A program made the translations under genes and the position numbers. Below the pieces are notes generated by a model. It had not been told where the DNA came from, made no database searches, and saw nothing but the letters and a program-made list of their open reading frames with translations. From a virus: a stretch of 48,902 bases of DNA. How positions within the stretch are numbered: position 1 is the first letter of the stretch; each line of letters starts with the position of its first letter. Below are positions 32,655 to 40,942 of the stretch, piece by piece. Where the stretch lies: positions 1-48,902 of the IMG/VR virus record IMGVR_UViG_3300022907_000732; one strand, written 5' to 3'.

Positions 32655-33270
32655 GAAACTACTCATAATTACAGGGCCCCAAGGTTCTGGAAATCATCTA
32701 TTCAGCAAGGTGTTCAGTTATCATTCAGATGTAGTGGGATGGGACTTTGGTGACAAGTACTGGATACCATCTGACGAAGAACCCTTTGCGGAGTGTTGGG
32801 TTGACCCATCCAAGACAAAGAGTCAATTGACCCAAGACTATGTGGTTGCAAATGTTAGTGTACCATTTGTCTATGATGGCGTCAAGCAAATTCCTCAAAT
32901 ACAAGAAGTTGTTTACGAAGCACAAGATGCGGGTTATGAAGTGAAGGTCTGTATCGTAACAAGAGACCGAACCATTAACGAAGAACAACAACTCAGAGTT
33001 CGTAAGGAAGTAACCCTACCAACCGCCTTGCAGTACTACTACAACCTAGATGCGACTATAGAATTTATATCACACGAATCACTCTACCTTTATGGTGGTG
33101 CATATCTGAAATGGTTAGGTAAAGTTCTTGACTTTCCGATTGCCTATAGTGACGAACGAATATTGAAAGACATCAAAGAGAACCAGAATGCAAAGTACGT
33201 GAAACACGTAGAGGAACACTGGTTGGATGAACATGTATGGAATGGGATAAGACCAAAAAATGAAAGGTAA
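32632..33270 (+). CDS. P-loop (sulfotransferase/kinase-like) protein
   Basis: 212 residues. The N-terminus KLLIITGPQGSGNHLFSKVF contains a P-loop-like G-x-x-G-S-G-N-H, as in PAPS-binding or nucleoside kinase folds; the central VKVCIVTRDRTINEEQQLRV holds an R-D-R that may act as the second phosphate-binding site. No strict Walker lysine is present, which favours a sulfotransferase-like reading. It is patterned like its neighbours at 33260 and 8274. Substrate unknown. Confidence 0.6.
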   Translation: MSDKHGSKKLLIITGPQGSGNHLFSKVFSYHSDVVGWDFGDKYWIPSDEEPFAECWVDPSKTKSQLTQDYVVANVSVPFVYDGVKQIPQIQEVVYEAQDAGYEVKVCIVTRDRTINEEQQLRVRKEVTLPTALQYYYNLDATIEFISHESLYLYGGAYLKWLGKVLDFPIAYSDERILKDIKENQNAKYVKHVEEHWLDEHVWNGIRPKNER

Positions 33271-33829
33271 GTATTTATTAATGACAGGAGCGCCAGGCAG
33301 TAGATGGTCTGGGGTTGCAAATAACATTCACGTATCTAGTAGTTTTGACCAGACTGATTGCACTGAAGAGAGGTCATTCTCTCATCATAATGGATTAGTA
33401 CATGGCGGTGCATATTTTGACCCCATGATGGAGTTTCCGTTTCGAAAAGAAGAATGGGACTTGCCTTTTTCTGGTGAAGGTGTTAGACTAATAAAGTCAC
33501 ACACATTAGCTACATCTCTACTTTACTATGTTGACCATCCTATTGTTATGGTATTGAGAAATGATTATGAGTGTTGGACATGGTGGAACGAGTGTGGTGG
33601 TTTTGATATCCCCTATCCCAACTATGCATGGTACAAAAATCAAGACAATATGTTTGCTCAGATTACGTTGCAAAATATGTCTATAAATTCTTTCATATAT
33701 AACCATAGAGATAAAGTAACTAAATGTGAAAGTAATCTTGAAGTACTAAAAAAATTAGGATTAGACTCTAACGTGACAAAAGATAATTATAGTAAAAAAG
33801 ATGTGAGTGTATATGTCTACCAACCTTAA
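33260..33829 (+). CDS. P-loop (sulfotransferase-like) protein
   Basis: 189 residues. KYLLMTGAPGSRWSGVANNI is a strand plus phosphate-binding loop; VRLIKSHTLATSLLYYV and PIVMVLRNDYECWTWWNECG match the K-S-H and R-N-D positions of sulfotransferase cores. Shorter than full enzymes. It overlaps the gene before by 11 and the next by 17 bases. The role is probably group transfer onto a sugar or protein; direct evidence is only the fold pattern. Confidence 0.6.
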   Translation: MKGKYLLMTGAPGSRWSGVANNIHVSSSFDQTDCTEERSFSHHNGLVHGGAYFDPMMEFPFRKEEWDLPFSGEGVRLIKSHTLATSLLYYVDHPIVMVLRNDYECWTWWNECGGFDIPYPNYAWYKNQDNMFAQITLQNMSINSFIYNHRDKVTKCESNLEVLKKLGLDSNVTKDNYSKKDVSVYVYQP

Positions 33830-34358
33830 TCCACATATGGATTTTTTAAAAGATTACTTTACATACGACTGGCCAAGTTCACGTACTGCGGGACTTGATA
33901 GATATTACTGGACGGGGTTTAAATTAATTGAAGAAATCAGAGAAGGGGAATCAGTTCTGGATGTTGGTTGTGGTCTCAATCCTCTTAAGCGTCATATTAC
34001 CAATCTTCATGGAATTGATATCACAGACATAGGTTCCGATGAACAGGTTGCAATTGAAGACTACCATACAGATGAGAAGTTTGATGTTGCGTTTGCACTG
34101 GGTAGTATCAACTTTGGTGATTGGGAACTAATCCAACAACAGACTAAGTCAATGTGTAATGCATTGAAACAGAAGTCACGTATCTATTGGAGATGTAATC
34201 CCGCACACCGTGACCATGGTAATGATAAGGTACAGGATGTGCCTTTTTGGCACTGGACACTAGACCACCACTTGTTGTTATCAAAACAAAACGGGTTTGA
34301 GGTGACTGAGTTTATGCAAGACCTTAATCGATATTATGTGAAATGGGAAAGAACATGA
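33813..34358 (+). CDS. SAM-dependent methyltransferase, class I
   Basis: 181 residues from ATG 33813. ESVLDVGCGLNPLKRHI is motif I of the SAM-binding Rossmann fold; HGIDITDIGS holds the acidic motif II and FDVAFALGSINF motif IV. Compact fold without extra domains, like small-molecule or sugar O-methyltransferases. Its stop overlaps the next start (ATGA). Confidence 0.82.
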   Translation: MSTNLNPHMDFLKDYFTYDWPSSRTAGLDRYYWTGFKLIEEIREGESVLDVGCGLNPLKRHITNLHGIDITDIGSDEQVAIEDYHTDEKFDVAFALGSINFGDWELIQQQTKSMCNALKQKSRIYWRCNPAHRDHGNDKVQDVPFWHWTLDHHLLLSKQNGFEVTEFMQDLNRYYVKWERT

Positions 34359-35050
34359 TGGGGAAAAAAATATTTATTCATATCCCCAAGAACGGAGGAA
34401 TGACCATAAGGAGAAATCCCGAACTGTCAAGTAAGGTGTTTCTGGCACAGCCAAAGAACCATATCAATCCTGAGTATACCCAAGGTCTTGTTTCTAAAAT
34501 GAAACAGACTAAAGACCATGAGGGTTATGAACATGCTCGTTGGAGAGACTGGAAGGTAGAACTACGAAATGAAGTTCCTGCTTTTGCCTTCGTTCGTAAT
34601 CCTTGGGACAGGGTTGTGTCTCGTTACTTTTTCGCAAAGAAAGTTATTGAAATAGAAGAGAACTCTGACCACTACGGTGAGACTGATTACTGTGACTGTT
34701 CATCCTTCGAAGCTTTTCTAGAGGAAAGACATAAGTGGGGAAACGAAGAATATATGTGGCATCGTGCAGTTCGTGGTTGGTATAATGCATTTGATTATGT
34801 CGAGAACGGAAATGGTAAAGTCGTTTGTGATATACTTCGATTTGAAAACTATAATGAAGATATTAAACTGTATCTTGGAACTCTGACTAACCCACCACCA
34901 CGTAATGTGACTGCGGTAAACAAGGGTTCTTATCAAGATATATACACTAAAGAGACTATACAGATTATTGCAGACTGGTATAAAAAAGATATAGACTATT
35001 GGGGTTTTGATTTTGATACAGGTGCAACCAAAAACATTTGGAATGGATAA
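34355..35050 (+). CDS. Sulfotransferase (Sulfotransfer_2 family), tandem copy 1
   Basis: 231 residues from ATG 34355, which overlaps the previous stop; ATG 34343 would add four residues. IFIHIPKNGGMTI is the 5'-phosphosulfate loop and FVRNPWDRVVSRYFF the 3'-phosphate site of PAPS-dependent sulfotransferases. It would sulfate a carbohydrate hydroxyl or amine using PAPS from the host. The last 36 residues are nearly identical in pattern to those of the next gene, from a local duplication. Confidence 0.85.
   Translation: MMGKKIFIHIPKNGGMTIRRNPELSSKVFLAQPKNHINPEYTQGLVSKMKQTKDHEGYEHARWRDWKVELRNEVPAFAFVRNPWDRVVSRYFFAKKVIEIEENSDHYGETDYCDCSSFEAFLEERHKWGNEEYMWHRAVRGWYNAFDYVENGNGKVVCDILRFENYNEDIKLYLGTLTNPPPRNVTAVNKGSYQDIYTKETIQIIADWYKKDIDYWGFDFDTGATKNIWNG
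34937..35045 (+). repeat. Tandem duplication unit, copy 1
   Basis: 109 bp encoding the C-terminus of the first sulfotransferase and the start codon of the second. It aligns without gaps to 35523-35631 (offset 586). Confidence 0.8.
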
Positions 35051-35636
35051 GGTTATATTCATACATATTCCTAAGAATGGAGGAATGACTATACAACACA
35101 ACGGTGTGTTTAAAGATAAAGTTCATATCCATTTATGGAAAAAAGAACATCGTCATTGGCGATATCTTGATATGAAAGACGATATATTAAAAAAGTATAA
35201 AACTTTTGCTATAGTAAGAAACCCTTGGTCAAGAATTGTATCTCGTTATATGTGGTCAAAACTTGATTGGCCAAAAGAATATCCAAAATTTACTTCGTTT
35301 GAAGATTTTATTGAACAACGAAATGAATTTCCAACCGAGGATTTTTATATGTGCCCTATTCGTAGTTGGTTAACTCAATACGATTATGTTGTTGAAGAAG
35401 ACGAAAAAATTAATAGTAACATTCTTCGTTTTGAAAACTATGATGAGGACATAAATTTATATTTTAATTTAAAACATAATGTGACACCTAGTAATGTTAC
35501 AGGATACGATATATCTTACAGGGATATATACACTAAAGAAACTATACAGATTGTAGCCGATTGGTATCAAAAGGACATTGACCATTGGGGATTTGACTTT
35601 GATACAGGTGCAACGAGGAACTATTGGAATGCTTAA
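35043..35636 (+). CDS. Sulfotransferase, tandem copy 2
   Basis: 197 residues from ATG 35043, overlapping the previous stop by 8 bases (ATGGATAA). VIFIHIPKNGGMTI and IVRNPWSRIVSRYMW give both PAPS-binding sites. About 35 residues shorter than copy 1, mainly between these sites. The C-terminus (DIYTKETIQIVADWYQKDID) matches copy 1 closely. Two paralogues side by side suggest sulfation at two positions or of two acceptors. Its codons look more AT-rich than those of copy 1. Confidence 0.85.
   Translation: MDKVIFIHIPKNGGMTIQHNGVFKDKVHIHLWKKEHRHWRYLDMKDDILKKYKTFAIVRNPWSRIVSRYMWSKLDWPKEYPKFTSFEDFIEQRNEFPTEDFYMCPIRSWLTQYDYVVEEDEKINSNILRFENYDEDINLYFNLKHNVTPSNVTGYDISYRDIYTKETIQIVADWYQKDIDHWGFDFDTGATRNYWNA
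35523..35631 (+). repeat. Tandem duplication unit, copy 2
   Basis: 109 bp matching 34937-35045 without gaps. It covers the C-terminus of the second sulfotransferase and the start codon of the following methyltransferase. Confidence 0.8.
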
Positions 35637-36246
35637 ACAATTATTTGACAAATACAAGTGCGATAAGGGCACAGAGAAACATCATTACTATAAAGAGTAT
35701 GAACCATACATGGAGTCTGTAAGAGAAGAACCTATCAATCTTCTTGAGATTGGTACGTTTAAGGCAGCTTCTACTCGTGCATTTCATGAATACTTTCCTA
35801 ACGGAACAATTTACACTATTGATATCTTTACTCGCACCAATCCCAAAGACCTAGATATTCTGAGTGAAGAACGTGTCAAGTGGTTAAAAGCAGATTCTAT
35901 GGACGCATCTCTTGGTACGAAAATGAGGAATGCGTGGGGTGATGTCGAGTTTGATTTTATTATCGATGATGGCGCTCACTGGCCCGAAGCTAATCGACTG
36001 ACCTTTGAGAACTGTATCCCGTTCCTAAAAGATGATGGAACATACTTTATCGAAGATATATGGCCTATGCATCGTATGAGTCAAGCAGAGTTACAACACC
36101 CTTGGATTCAGAATAGATTAGACCTGTATGACATGTTGAAACATAACCGTCTTATGACTAAACTCTCAGAATATAGTCACAAGACATACGATAGACGCAA
36201 GGAAACTAAGTGTGGTGACACTTATATTATAGCGGTAAATAAATGA
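35629..36246 (+). CDS. SAM-dependent methyltransferase (CmcI/Methyltransf_24-like)
   Basis: 205 residues from ATG 35629, overlapping the previous stop by 8 bases (ATGCTTAA). INLLEIGTFKAASTRAF is motif I, IYTIDIF motif II, and FDFIIDDGAHWPEANRLTFE the metal-binding D-D-G-x-H segment typical of cephalosporin hydroxylase/rhamnosyl O-methyltransferase relatives. Probably a sugar O-methyltransferase. Stop overlaps the next start. Confidence 0.85.
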   Translation: MLKQLFDKYKCDKGTEKHHYYKEYEPYMESVREEPINLLEIGTFKAASTRAFHEYFPNGTIYTIDIFTRTNPKDLDILSEERVKWLKADSMDASLGTKMRNAWGDVEFDFIIDDGAHWPEANRLTFENCIPFLKDDGTYFIEDIWPMHRMSQAELQHPWIQNRLDLYDMLKHNRLMTKLSEYSHKTYDRRKETKCGDTYIIAVNK

Positions 36247-37589
36247 TAAAGACAATTCTATTTGACCTAGACGGTGTTCTGGTCAGTACTAAGAAAATAC
36301 ATTTCGATGCTTTGAATGAAGCGTTGGATAAGTTTGGTTATCCACAAATAACAGTAAAGGAACATCTATCTAAGTATGACGGTCTGACTACAGAAGATAA
36401 GTTGGAAAGGCTGGGTGTATCGAAGGACGTGATTGATAAACTTCAAATACACAAACAATCTGTCACTTACTACAAAATGAACACTATCAAACCGAACAAG
36501 GACATTACTGAAGTCTTTGGTAAACTTAAAGAACTTGGATTTACTATTGGTATCTGTTCTAATGCTATCGGTAAGACTGTACAAAAATGCGTAGAGATGT
36601 TACAACTTGATGAGTATGTGGATGTTGTTCTGAGTAGTTACGATGTTACCAACCCAAAACCACACCCTGAGATTTGGTGGAATGCAATGATAGGTTTGGG
36701 TGTACATCCTTCTGAGTGTATCATCATCGAAGATTCTCCGACAGGATTGATGTCTGCATATTCTAGTGGTGTACCTGAACATCAAATTCTACGAGTTAGT
36801 TCTCCCGAAGATGTTACTCTAAGTTTGGTTGATAGAATTCAAAATGGCAAAAATACGACACTTAAATGGGTTGACCCAAAGATGAACGTATTGATTCCTA
36901 TGGCGGGTGCGGGTAGTCGATTTGCAAAAGCTGGATATAGTTTTCCCAAACCTTTGATTGATGTCAATGGTAAACCAATGATTCAGACTGTGGTCGAGAA
37001 CCTTGGTATTGATGCAAACTATATCTTTATTGTACAGAAGGAACACCGAGAAAAGTATAACTTAGACTCTATGTTAAATTTGATTGCACCAAACTGTAGA
37101 ATCATTGAAGTAGATGGTGTTACCGAAGGTGCAGCTTGCACGACATTACTTGCAGAAGAGTATATTGCCAATGAACAACCACTGATTATTGCAAACTCTG
37201 ACCAATGGGTAGATTGGAATCCAATTGAGTTTATGTATAAGATGCAAGAACTAAACGCAGATGGTGGTATTGTTACTTTTAAAGCAACACACCCTAAGTG
37301 GAGTTATGCAAAAGTTGATAATGATGGCATGGTAACCAAGGTTGCCGAAAAAGACCCAATCAGTGATAATGCGACTGTTGGTTTCTATTACTGGAAACGT
37401 GGTGAGGATTATGTTGAGTCTGCAAAAGATATGATTGCTATGCAGAAACGAGTGAACGGTGAGTTCTATGTGTGTCCTGTATTCAATCAGGCAATTCTAA
37501 TGGGTAAGAAAATCTTTGCACATAATGTGAATGAGATGTGGGGACTTGGTACACCCGAAGACCTAGAGACATACTTACGTGGTTGCTAA
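36243..37589 (+). CDS. HAD phosphatase-sugar nucleotidyltransferase fusion
   Basis: 448 residues, two domains. Residues 1-205 form a HAD beta-phosphoglucomutase/phosphatase: LFDLDGVLVS (motif I), ICSNAIG (motif II), KPHPEIW (motif III) and IIEDSPTG (motif IV). Residues 213-448 form a nucleotidyltransferase: IPMAGAGSRFAKAGYSFPKP, ANSDQWVDWN (metal aspartate) and GFYYWKRGEDYV. Together they could isomerise or dephosphorylate a sugar phosphate and activate it as an NDP-sugar, making the donor for the glycosyltransferases around it. Complete. Confidence 0.9.
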   Translation: MIKTILFDLDGVLVSTKKIHFDALNEALDKFGYPQITVKEHLSKYDGLTTEDKLERLGVSKDVIDKLQIHKQSVTYYKMNTIKPNKDITEVFGKLKELGFTIGICSNAIGKTVQKCVEMLQLDEYVDVVLSSYDVTNPKPHPEIWWNAMIGLGVHPSECIIIEDSPTGLMSAYSSGVPEHQILRVSSPEDVTLSLVDRIQNGKNTTLKWVDPKMNVLIPMAGAGSRFAKAGYSFPKPLIDVNGKPMIQTVVENLGIDANYIFIVQKEHREKYNLDSMLNLIAPNCRIIEVDGVTEGAACTTLLAEEYIANEQPLIIANSDQWVDWNPIEFMYKMQELNADGGIVTFKATHPKWSYAKVDNDGMVTKVAEKDPISDNATVGFYYWKRGEDYVESAKDMIAMQKRVNGEFYVCPVFNQAILMGKKIFAHNVNEMWGLGTPEDLETYLRGC

Positions 37590-38347
37590 TGAAGATTGCA
37601 TTGTGTCTATCGGGTAGATGGAATGAGTTTTGTGATTCAAAGTGGGTAGAACGTTCGAGGGAAATTCTTCCTCACGATAAGATGTTCACTGGTTTATGGA
37701 ATGGTCAAAGTGCGGTGGATACCACCGTAGATTTCTATTTTGATGAACCCGAAAACAAATATCATCCTGTATTTGATACTGAAGCCTATCCTGATGATGC
37801 GTCTCGTTTAAGACGGGATATCTTTCCTAAACTACTTAAAAATGCCGAAGAGGGAGACACTAGTCATAGTCAGTTGAAACACGCACATGCATCTGCGAAC
37901 TGGCACAAACAGATTCTCATACACAATGAGATGATGAAGTCAGTACCACAAGAATACGATATGATTATTCGTACACGATTTGATGTAATAGTATCTGACC
38001 AATTACCTTGGGATGATATTATCAAAGATGCATACGAAAGAATAATTCCGAAAGGATTCAATTGTATGAACTACTATGGCACTCATGACTTCAATAAACT
38101 TAAAGGTATGAGTAAGGAGACTACTTACTATATCAATGATGCGTTGATAATCCATCCAAGAGAGTGTTGGGATACGGACTTAGTGGATTCTCTATATAAG
38201 GATAAGAAGTTAAAAAGTGCAGAAGAGGGATGGTATCAAATACTATCCGAACCCTTTGGATTTTATCATGAGAGTTATCATGGTGGATGTTACCTATCAG
38301 AGAGATGGGAGTATGTGAGAGATGTTGATGAAAGCCTTCATAATTAG
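37589..38347 (+). CDS. Glycosyltransferase-like protein
   Basis: 252 residues from ATG 37589, which shares a base with the previous stop. MKIALCLSGRWNEFCDSKW is the typical opening of a family of uncharacterised, probably GT-A, sugar transferases, and EYDMIIRTRFDVIVSDQLPW contains the R-x-R-x-D motif of that group. The C-terminus (ALIIHPRECW) is similar to acceptor loops. No membrane segment. Confidence 0.65.
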   Translation: MKIALCLSGRWNEFCDSKWVERSREILPHDKMFTGLWNGQSAVDTTVDFYFDEPENKYHPVFDTEAYPDDASRLRRDIFPKLLKNAEEGDTSHSQLKHAHASANWHKQILIHNEMMKSVPQEYDMIIRTRFDVIVSDQLPWDDIIKDAYERIIPKGFNCMNYYGTHDFNKLKGMSKETTYYINDALIIHPRECWDTDLVDSLYKDKKLKSAEEGWYQILSEPFGFYHESYHGGCYLSERWEYVRDVDESLHN

Positions 38348-39041
38348 TATGATAAACAACCATGAGTCCACAGTTGCGACTCGTATGGTTATTGAATCTA
38401 TTAAGAAAACTAAAAGTAAATTAGAACCAATTATTCTACCCGCAACTACGCCTATGACAATAGGTGACGGAATGGAGTCTTTGGAGATGTCTGGTATAGC
38501 TTGGACATATCCTTTGGACGAACACCAAGACGGTCTTGATATGAAAACAGGCCTGCGTCTTACTCATTACAAAACTGCGAACCATCCAAATCGAGTTGCG
38601 TGTATGATATCTCATATGAGATGTTGGCAGAAAGCAATCGACCTTGATGAGACCATTGTTGTACTGGAACATGATGCACTGTTTGCCAGACAATTAAAAC
38701 CTAATGACTTGACAGAAGAGTGGAAAGGTGGTATAATAGGGCTTAATGACCCAAGAGGTGCAACTAGAAGGTCTCAAGAGTTTCATAGAAAAGTATCATC
38801 ATTCGTTGGCCTACAACCAGTTCCTAGTGTAGATGACTGGGACGTACCCCAAGGTCTTGCGGGTAATTCCGCATATATGATATCACCCAAGGGTGCTAAG
38901 AAACTACTAGATAAGGTGAAAGATATCGGAATGTGGCCTAATGATGCATTGATGTGTAAACAGATGTTTCCGTGGTTACAGGTTGTGTATCCTTATTATA
39001 CAACTATACAGAGGGGGTTGAAGTCAACCACAACACAATGA
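38328..39041 (+). CDS. GT25-like glycosyltransferase
   Basis: 237 residues from ATG 38328 (ATG 38322 two codons earlier). MKAFIISMINNHES resembles the N-terminus of the next gene. VACMISHMRCWQKAI and TIVVLEHDALF are the S-H and E-x-D elements of GT25; GNSAYMISPKGAKKLL is the following acceptor helix. It overlaps the previous gene by 20 bases and carries a consensus promoter internally. Probably transfers a hexose to a glycan. Confidence 0.75.
   Translation: MKAFIISMINNHESTVATRMVIESIKKTKSKLEPIILPATTPMTIGDGMESLEMSGIAWTYPLDEHQDGLDMKTGLRLTHYKTANHPNRVACMISHMRCWQKAIDLDETIVVLEHDALFARQLKPNDLTEEWKGGIIGLNDPRGATRRSQEFHRKVSSFVGLQPVPSVDDWDVPQGLAGNSAYMISPKGAKKLLDKVKDIGMWPNDALMCKQMFPWLQVVYPYYTTIQRGLKSTTTQ
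38709..38737 (+). promoter_or_regulatory. Internal consensus sigma70 promoter
   Basis: TTGACA (38709-38714), 17 bp, TATAAT (38732-38737), inside the GT25-like gene in the sense direction, about 300 bp before the next gene. Confidence 0.6.
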
Positions 39042-39685
39042 AAGCATTTGTAATTACAATTAAAGACAATCCACAATCATTAAAGGTTGCGGAACGTTGT
39101 ATCGAATCTGGATGGAGACATGAACTTCAAATTAAAATGTTTGATGCCATTACTCCTAAAGATAATCCTGTAGAACTATTAAAGACAAGGGGTATTGACC
39201 CCGTACAATTTGATGAGAAGTATTCTCGTAACTTGAATTGTATTTCGGCATTCCTATCACACTACGCATTGTGGGAAGCCTGTTCCAAGGGTAACGAGAA
39301 CTTTGTTATCTTTGAACATGATGCCGTGATGGTGGCACCACTACCATTTGTGTTTCCTAACTATGTGATGAATATGGGAAAACCATCTTACGGTAAGTGG
39401 AACACTCCACCAATGTTAGGGATTAATCCGTTAACAACTAAACGATATTTTCCTGGCGCTCATGCGTACATGGTGACTCCAGCTGGTGCAAGACTATTGG
39501 TGGAGAATGCGCCACTGTATGCAAAACCAACTGACGTTTATTTAAATCTGACCACATTCCCTTGGTTACAAGAGTGTTATCCTTTCGTTGCAGAAGCTAG
39601 AGATACTTTCACGACTATTCAAGTTGAAGAAGGTTGTAAAGCAAAACATAATTGGAAAGAAGGATATGAAATCATCGATGCGTGA
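39038..39685 (+). CDS. GT25-like glycosyltransferase
   Basis: 215 residues from ATG 39038, overlapping the previous stop by 4 bases. MKAFVITIKDNPQSLKVAER, FDAITPKDNPVELL, CISAFLSHYALWEAC, NFVIFEHDAVM and PGAHAYMVTPAGARLL align in order with GT25 (LPS glycosyltransferase) landmarks and with the paralogue upstream. Three such paralogues lie in the window (also 29317). Acceptors probably differ. Confidence 0.78.
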   Translation: MKAFVITIKDNPQSLKVAERCIESGWRHELQIKMFDAITPKDNPVELLKTRGIDPVQFDEKYSRNLNCISAFLSHYALWEACSKGNENFVIFEHDAVMVAPLPFVFPNYVMNMGKPSYGKWNTPPMLGINPLTTKRYFPGAHAYMVTPAGARLLVENAPLYAKPTDVYLNLTTFPWLQECYPFVAEARDTFTTIQVEEGCKAKHNWKEGYEIIDA

Positions 39686-40343
39686 AGTATTTTTAACAGG
39701 GTGTGACGTAAACACCGAATGGCAATTGCCGTGGTTTATTAAGAAGTATAGAGAACACAATACGACTCCAATTATTTGTGCTGACTTTGGTATGAGCAAG
39801 GACGGTCGTAAACTTGCAGAAGAACACTTTGATTTGGTTATTGGTATCATGAGTGAAGCACAAGGGTGGTTCAAGAAACCTCGTGCAATTCTGGACGCAA
39901 CCAAACTAGATGATGTTGAAAAGGTTTGTTGGTTGGACACTGATTGTGAAGTTACCGATGACATCTCAACTATTTTTGATTTGACCGAAAAGGGTAAACT
40001 GGGTATGGTCAAAGACAGGCCTTGGTCTACTCGTAGAGATGAACTTGGAGAATGGTATAACTCTGGTGTAGTCGCAGTAGAAGGAACGCCTAATATCCTA
40101 CGTGCGTGGGCAGACGAATGTATTCGCAATCCTGTACAGGGTGACCAAGAGGTTTTATATCTTATGATGGGTGGTGATGCCCTCAAGAAGTTATCATGCA
40201 TTCAACCTATACCACACTCATATAACACTTTAAGATTAGACTACATAGATAACATACAAGTAAAGAATCCAAAGATTATCCATCACACGGGTAAGAAGGG
40301 TAATGAAGTAATAAGGAGTCAAATGAATGAATTATCTAATTGA
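39678..40343 (+). CDS. GT-A type glycosyltransferase-like protein
   Basis: 221 residues from ATG 39678, overlapping the previous stop by 8 bases (ATGCGTGA). VEKVCWLDTDCEVTDDISTI contains a D-x-D donor site, WYNSGVVAVEGTPN the acceptor-side motif, and KIIHHTGKKG the C-terminal histidine loop. Layout like the GT8-type enzymes at 24127 and 29891. Last sugar transferase of the island's main run. Confidence 0.72.
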   Translation: MREVFLTGCDVNTEWQLPWFIKKYREHNTTPIICADFGMSKDGRKLAEEHFDLVIGIMSEAQGWFKKPRAILDATKLDDVEKVCWLDTDCEVTDDISTIFDLTEKGKLGMVKDRPWSTRRDELGEWYNSGVVAVEGTPNILRAWADECIRNPVQGDQEVLYLMMGGDALKKLSCIQPIPHSYNTLRLDYIDNIQVKNPKIIHHTGKKGNEVIRSQMNELSN

Positions 40344-40542
40344 AGCATTGGTTAAAAAACTAGAAGGTGAGATTGCGGTTGCACAAGCAAACATTACGGT
40401 GTACCAAAAGAATCCTGCTGGTATCGGAGAACACTCTGATATCGTAGAAGCGATTGAAGTGCAAATCGGTAAGATTGCAGAAGCAGAAGATAAACTCAAT
40501 GTTTGTCTTGAACATTTTGGATTTGGAAAAAGGAATGCATGA
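40327..40542 (+). CDS. Small helical protein, unknown
   Basis: 71 residues. AGGAG nine bases before ATG 40327 supports the start, which overlaps the previous gene by 17 bases. Two amphipathic helices (IEALVKKLEGEIAVAQANIT and IVEAIEVQIGKIAEAEDKL) suggest a coiled-coil dimer. No family recognised. Confidence 0.6.
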   Translation: MNYLIEALVKKLEGEIAVAQANITVYQKNPAGIGEHSDIVEAIEVQIGKIAEAEDKLNVCLEHFGFGKRNA

Positions 40543-40942
40543 ATACAGAACAAAAGTAGTACGTGTCGTTGATGGTGATACCGTTGACGTTGACATCGAT
40601 TTAGGTTTTGGTGTCTGGTTAAGAAAAGAACGTATTCGCTTACTTGGTATCGACACCCCCGAATCACGAACACGTGATAAAGTTGAAAAGAAATATGGAT
40701 TGGCTGCAAAAGCATTCCTCAAGAAAGCTTTAGGAACAACCCCTATTCTTAAAACAACAAAGGATGGTAAGGGTAAGTTCGGACGTATCCTTGGTACATT
40801 TGTTGTTGAATATGACGATGGTAGTCGGATTGATATCAATCAATATTTGGTTGACAATTACCATGCAGTAGAGTATAATGGACAATCTAAAGAAATTATT
40901 AAAGACCAACATTTGGCAAATAGAGAATTAGTACAACTATGA
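40535..40942 (+). CDS. Thermonuclease (SNase-like)
   Basis: 135 residues from ATG 40535, overlapping the previous stop by 8 bases (ATGCATGA). KVVRVVDGDTVDVDID, RIRLLGIDTPES and KFGRILGTFVV are the calcium site, the R/E pair and the second arginine of the staphylococcal nuclease OB fold. No signal peptide, so it acts inside the cell, probably on DNA or RNA. Overlaps the GroES-like gene by 4 bases; an internal promoter lies at 40851. Confidence 0.88.
   Translation: MHEYRTKVVRVVDGDTVDVDIDLGFGVWLRKERIRLLGIDTPESRTRDKVEKKYGLAAKAFLKKALGTTPILKTTKDGKGKFGRILGTFVVEYDDGSRIDINQYLVDNYHAVEYNGQSKEIIKDQHLANRELVQL
40851..40879 (+). promoter_or_regulatory. Internal consensus sigma70 promoter
   Basis: TTGACA (40851-40856), 17 bp, TATAAT (40874-40879), within the thermonuclease gene, 60 bp before the GroES-like gene. 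It would give that chaperonin gene its own early transcript. Confidence 0.65.

Noticed and set aside
39566-40201. 211-codon minus-strand frame
   Set aside because: Antisense to two glycosyltransferase-like genes with recognisable motifs; no promoter or ribosome site of its own.
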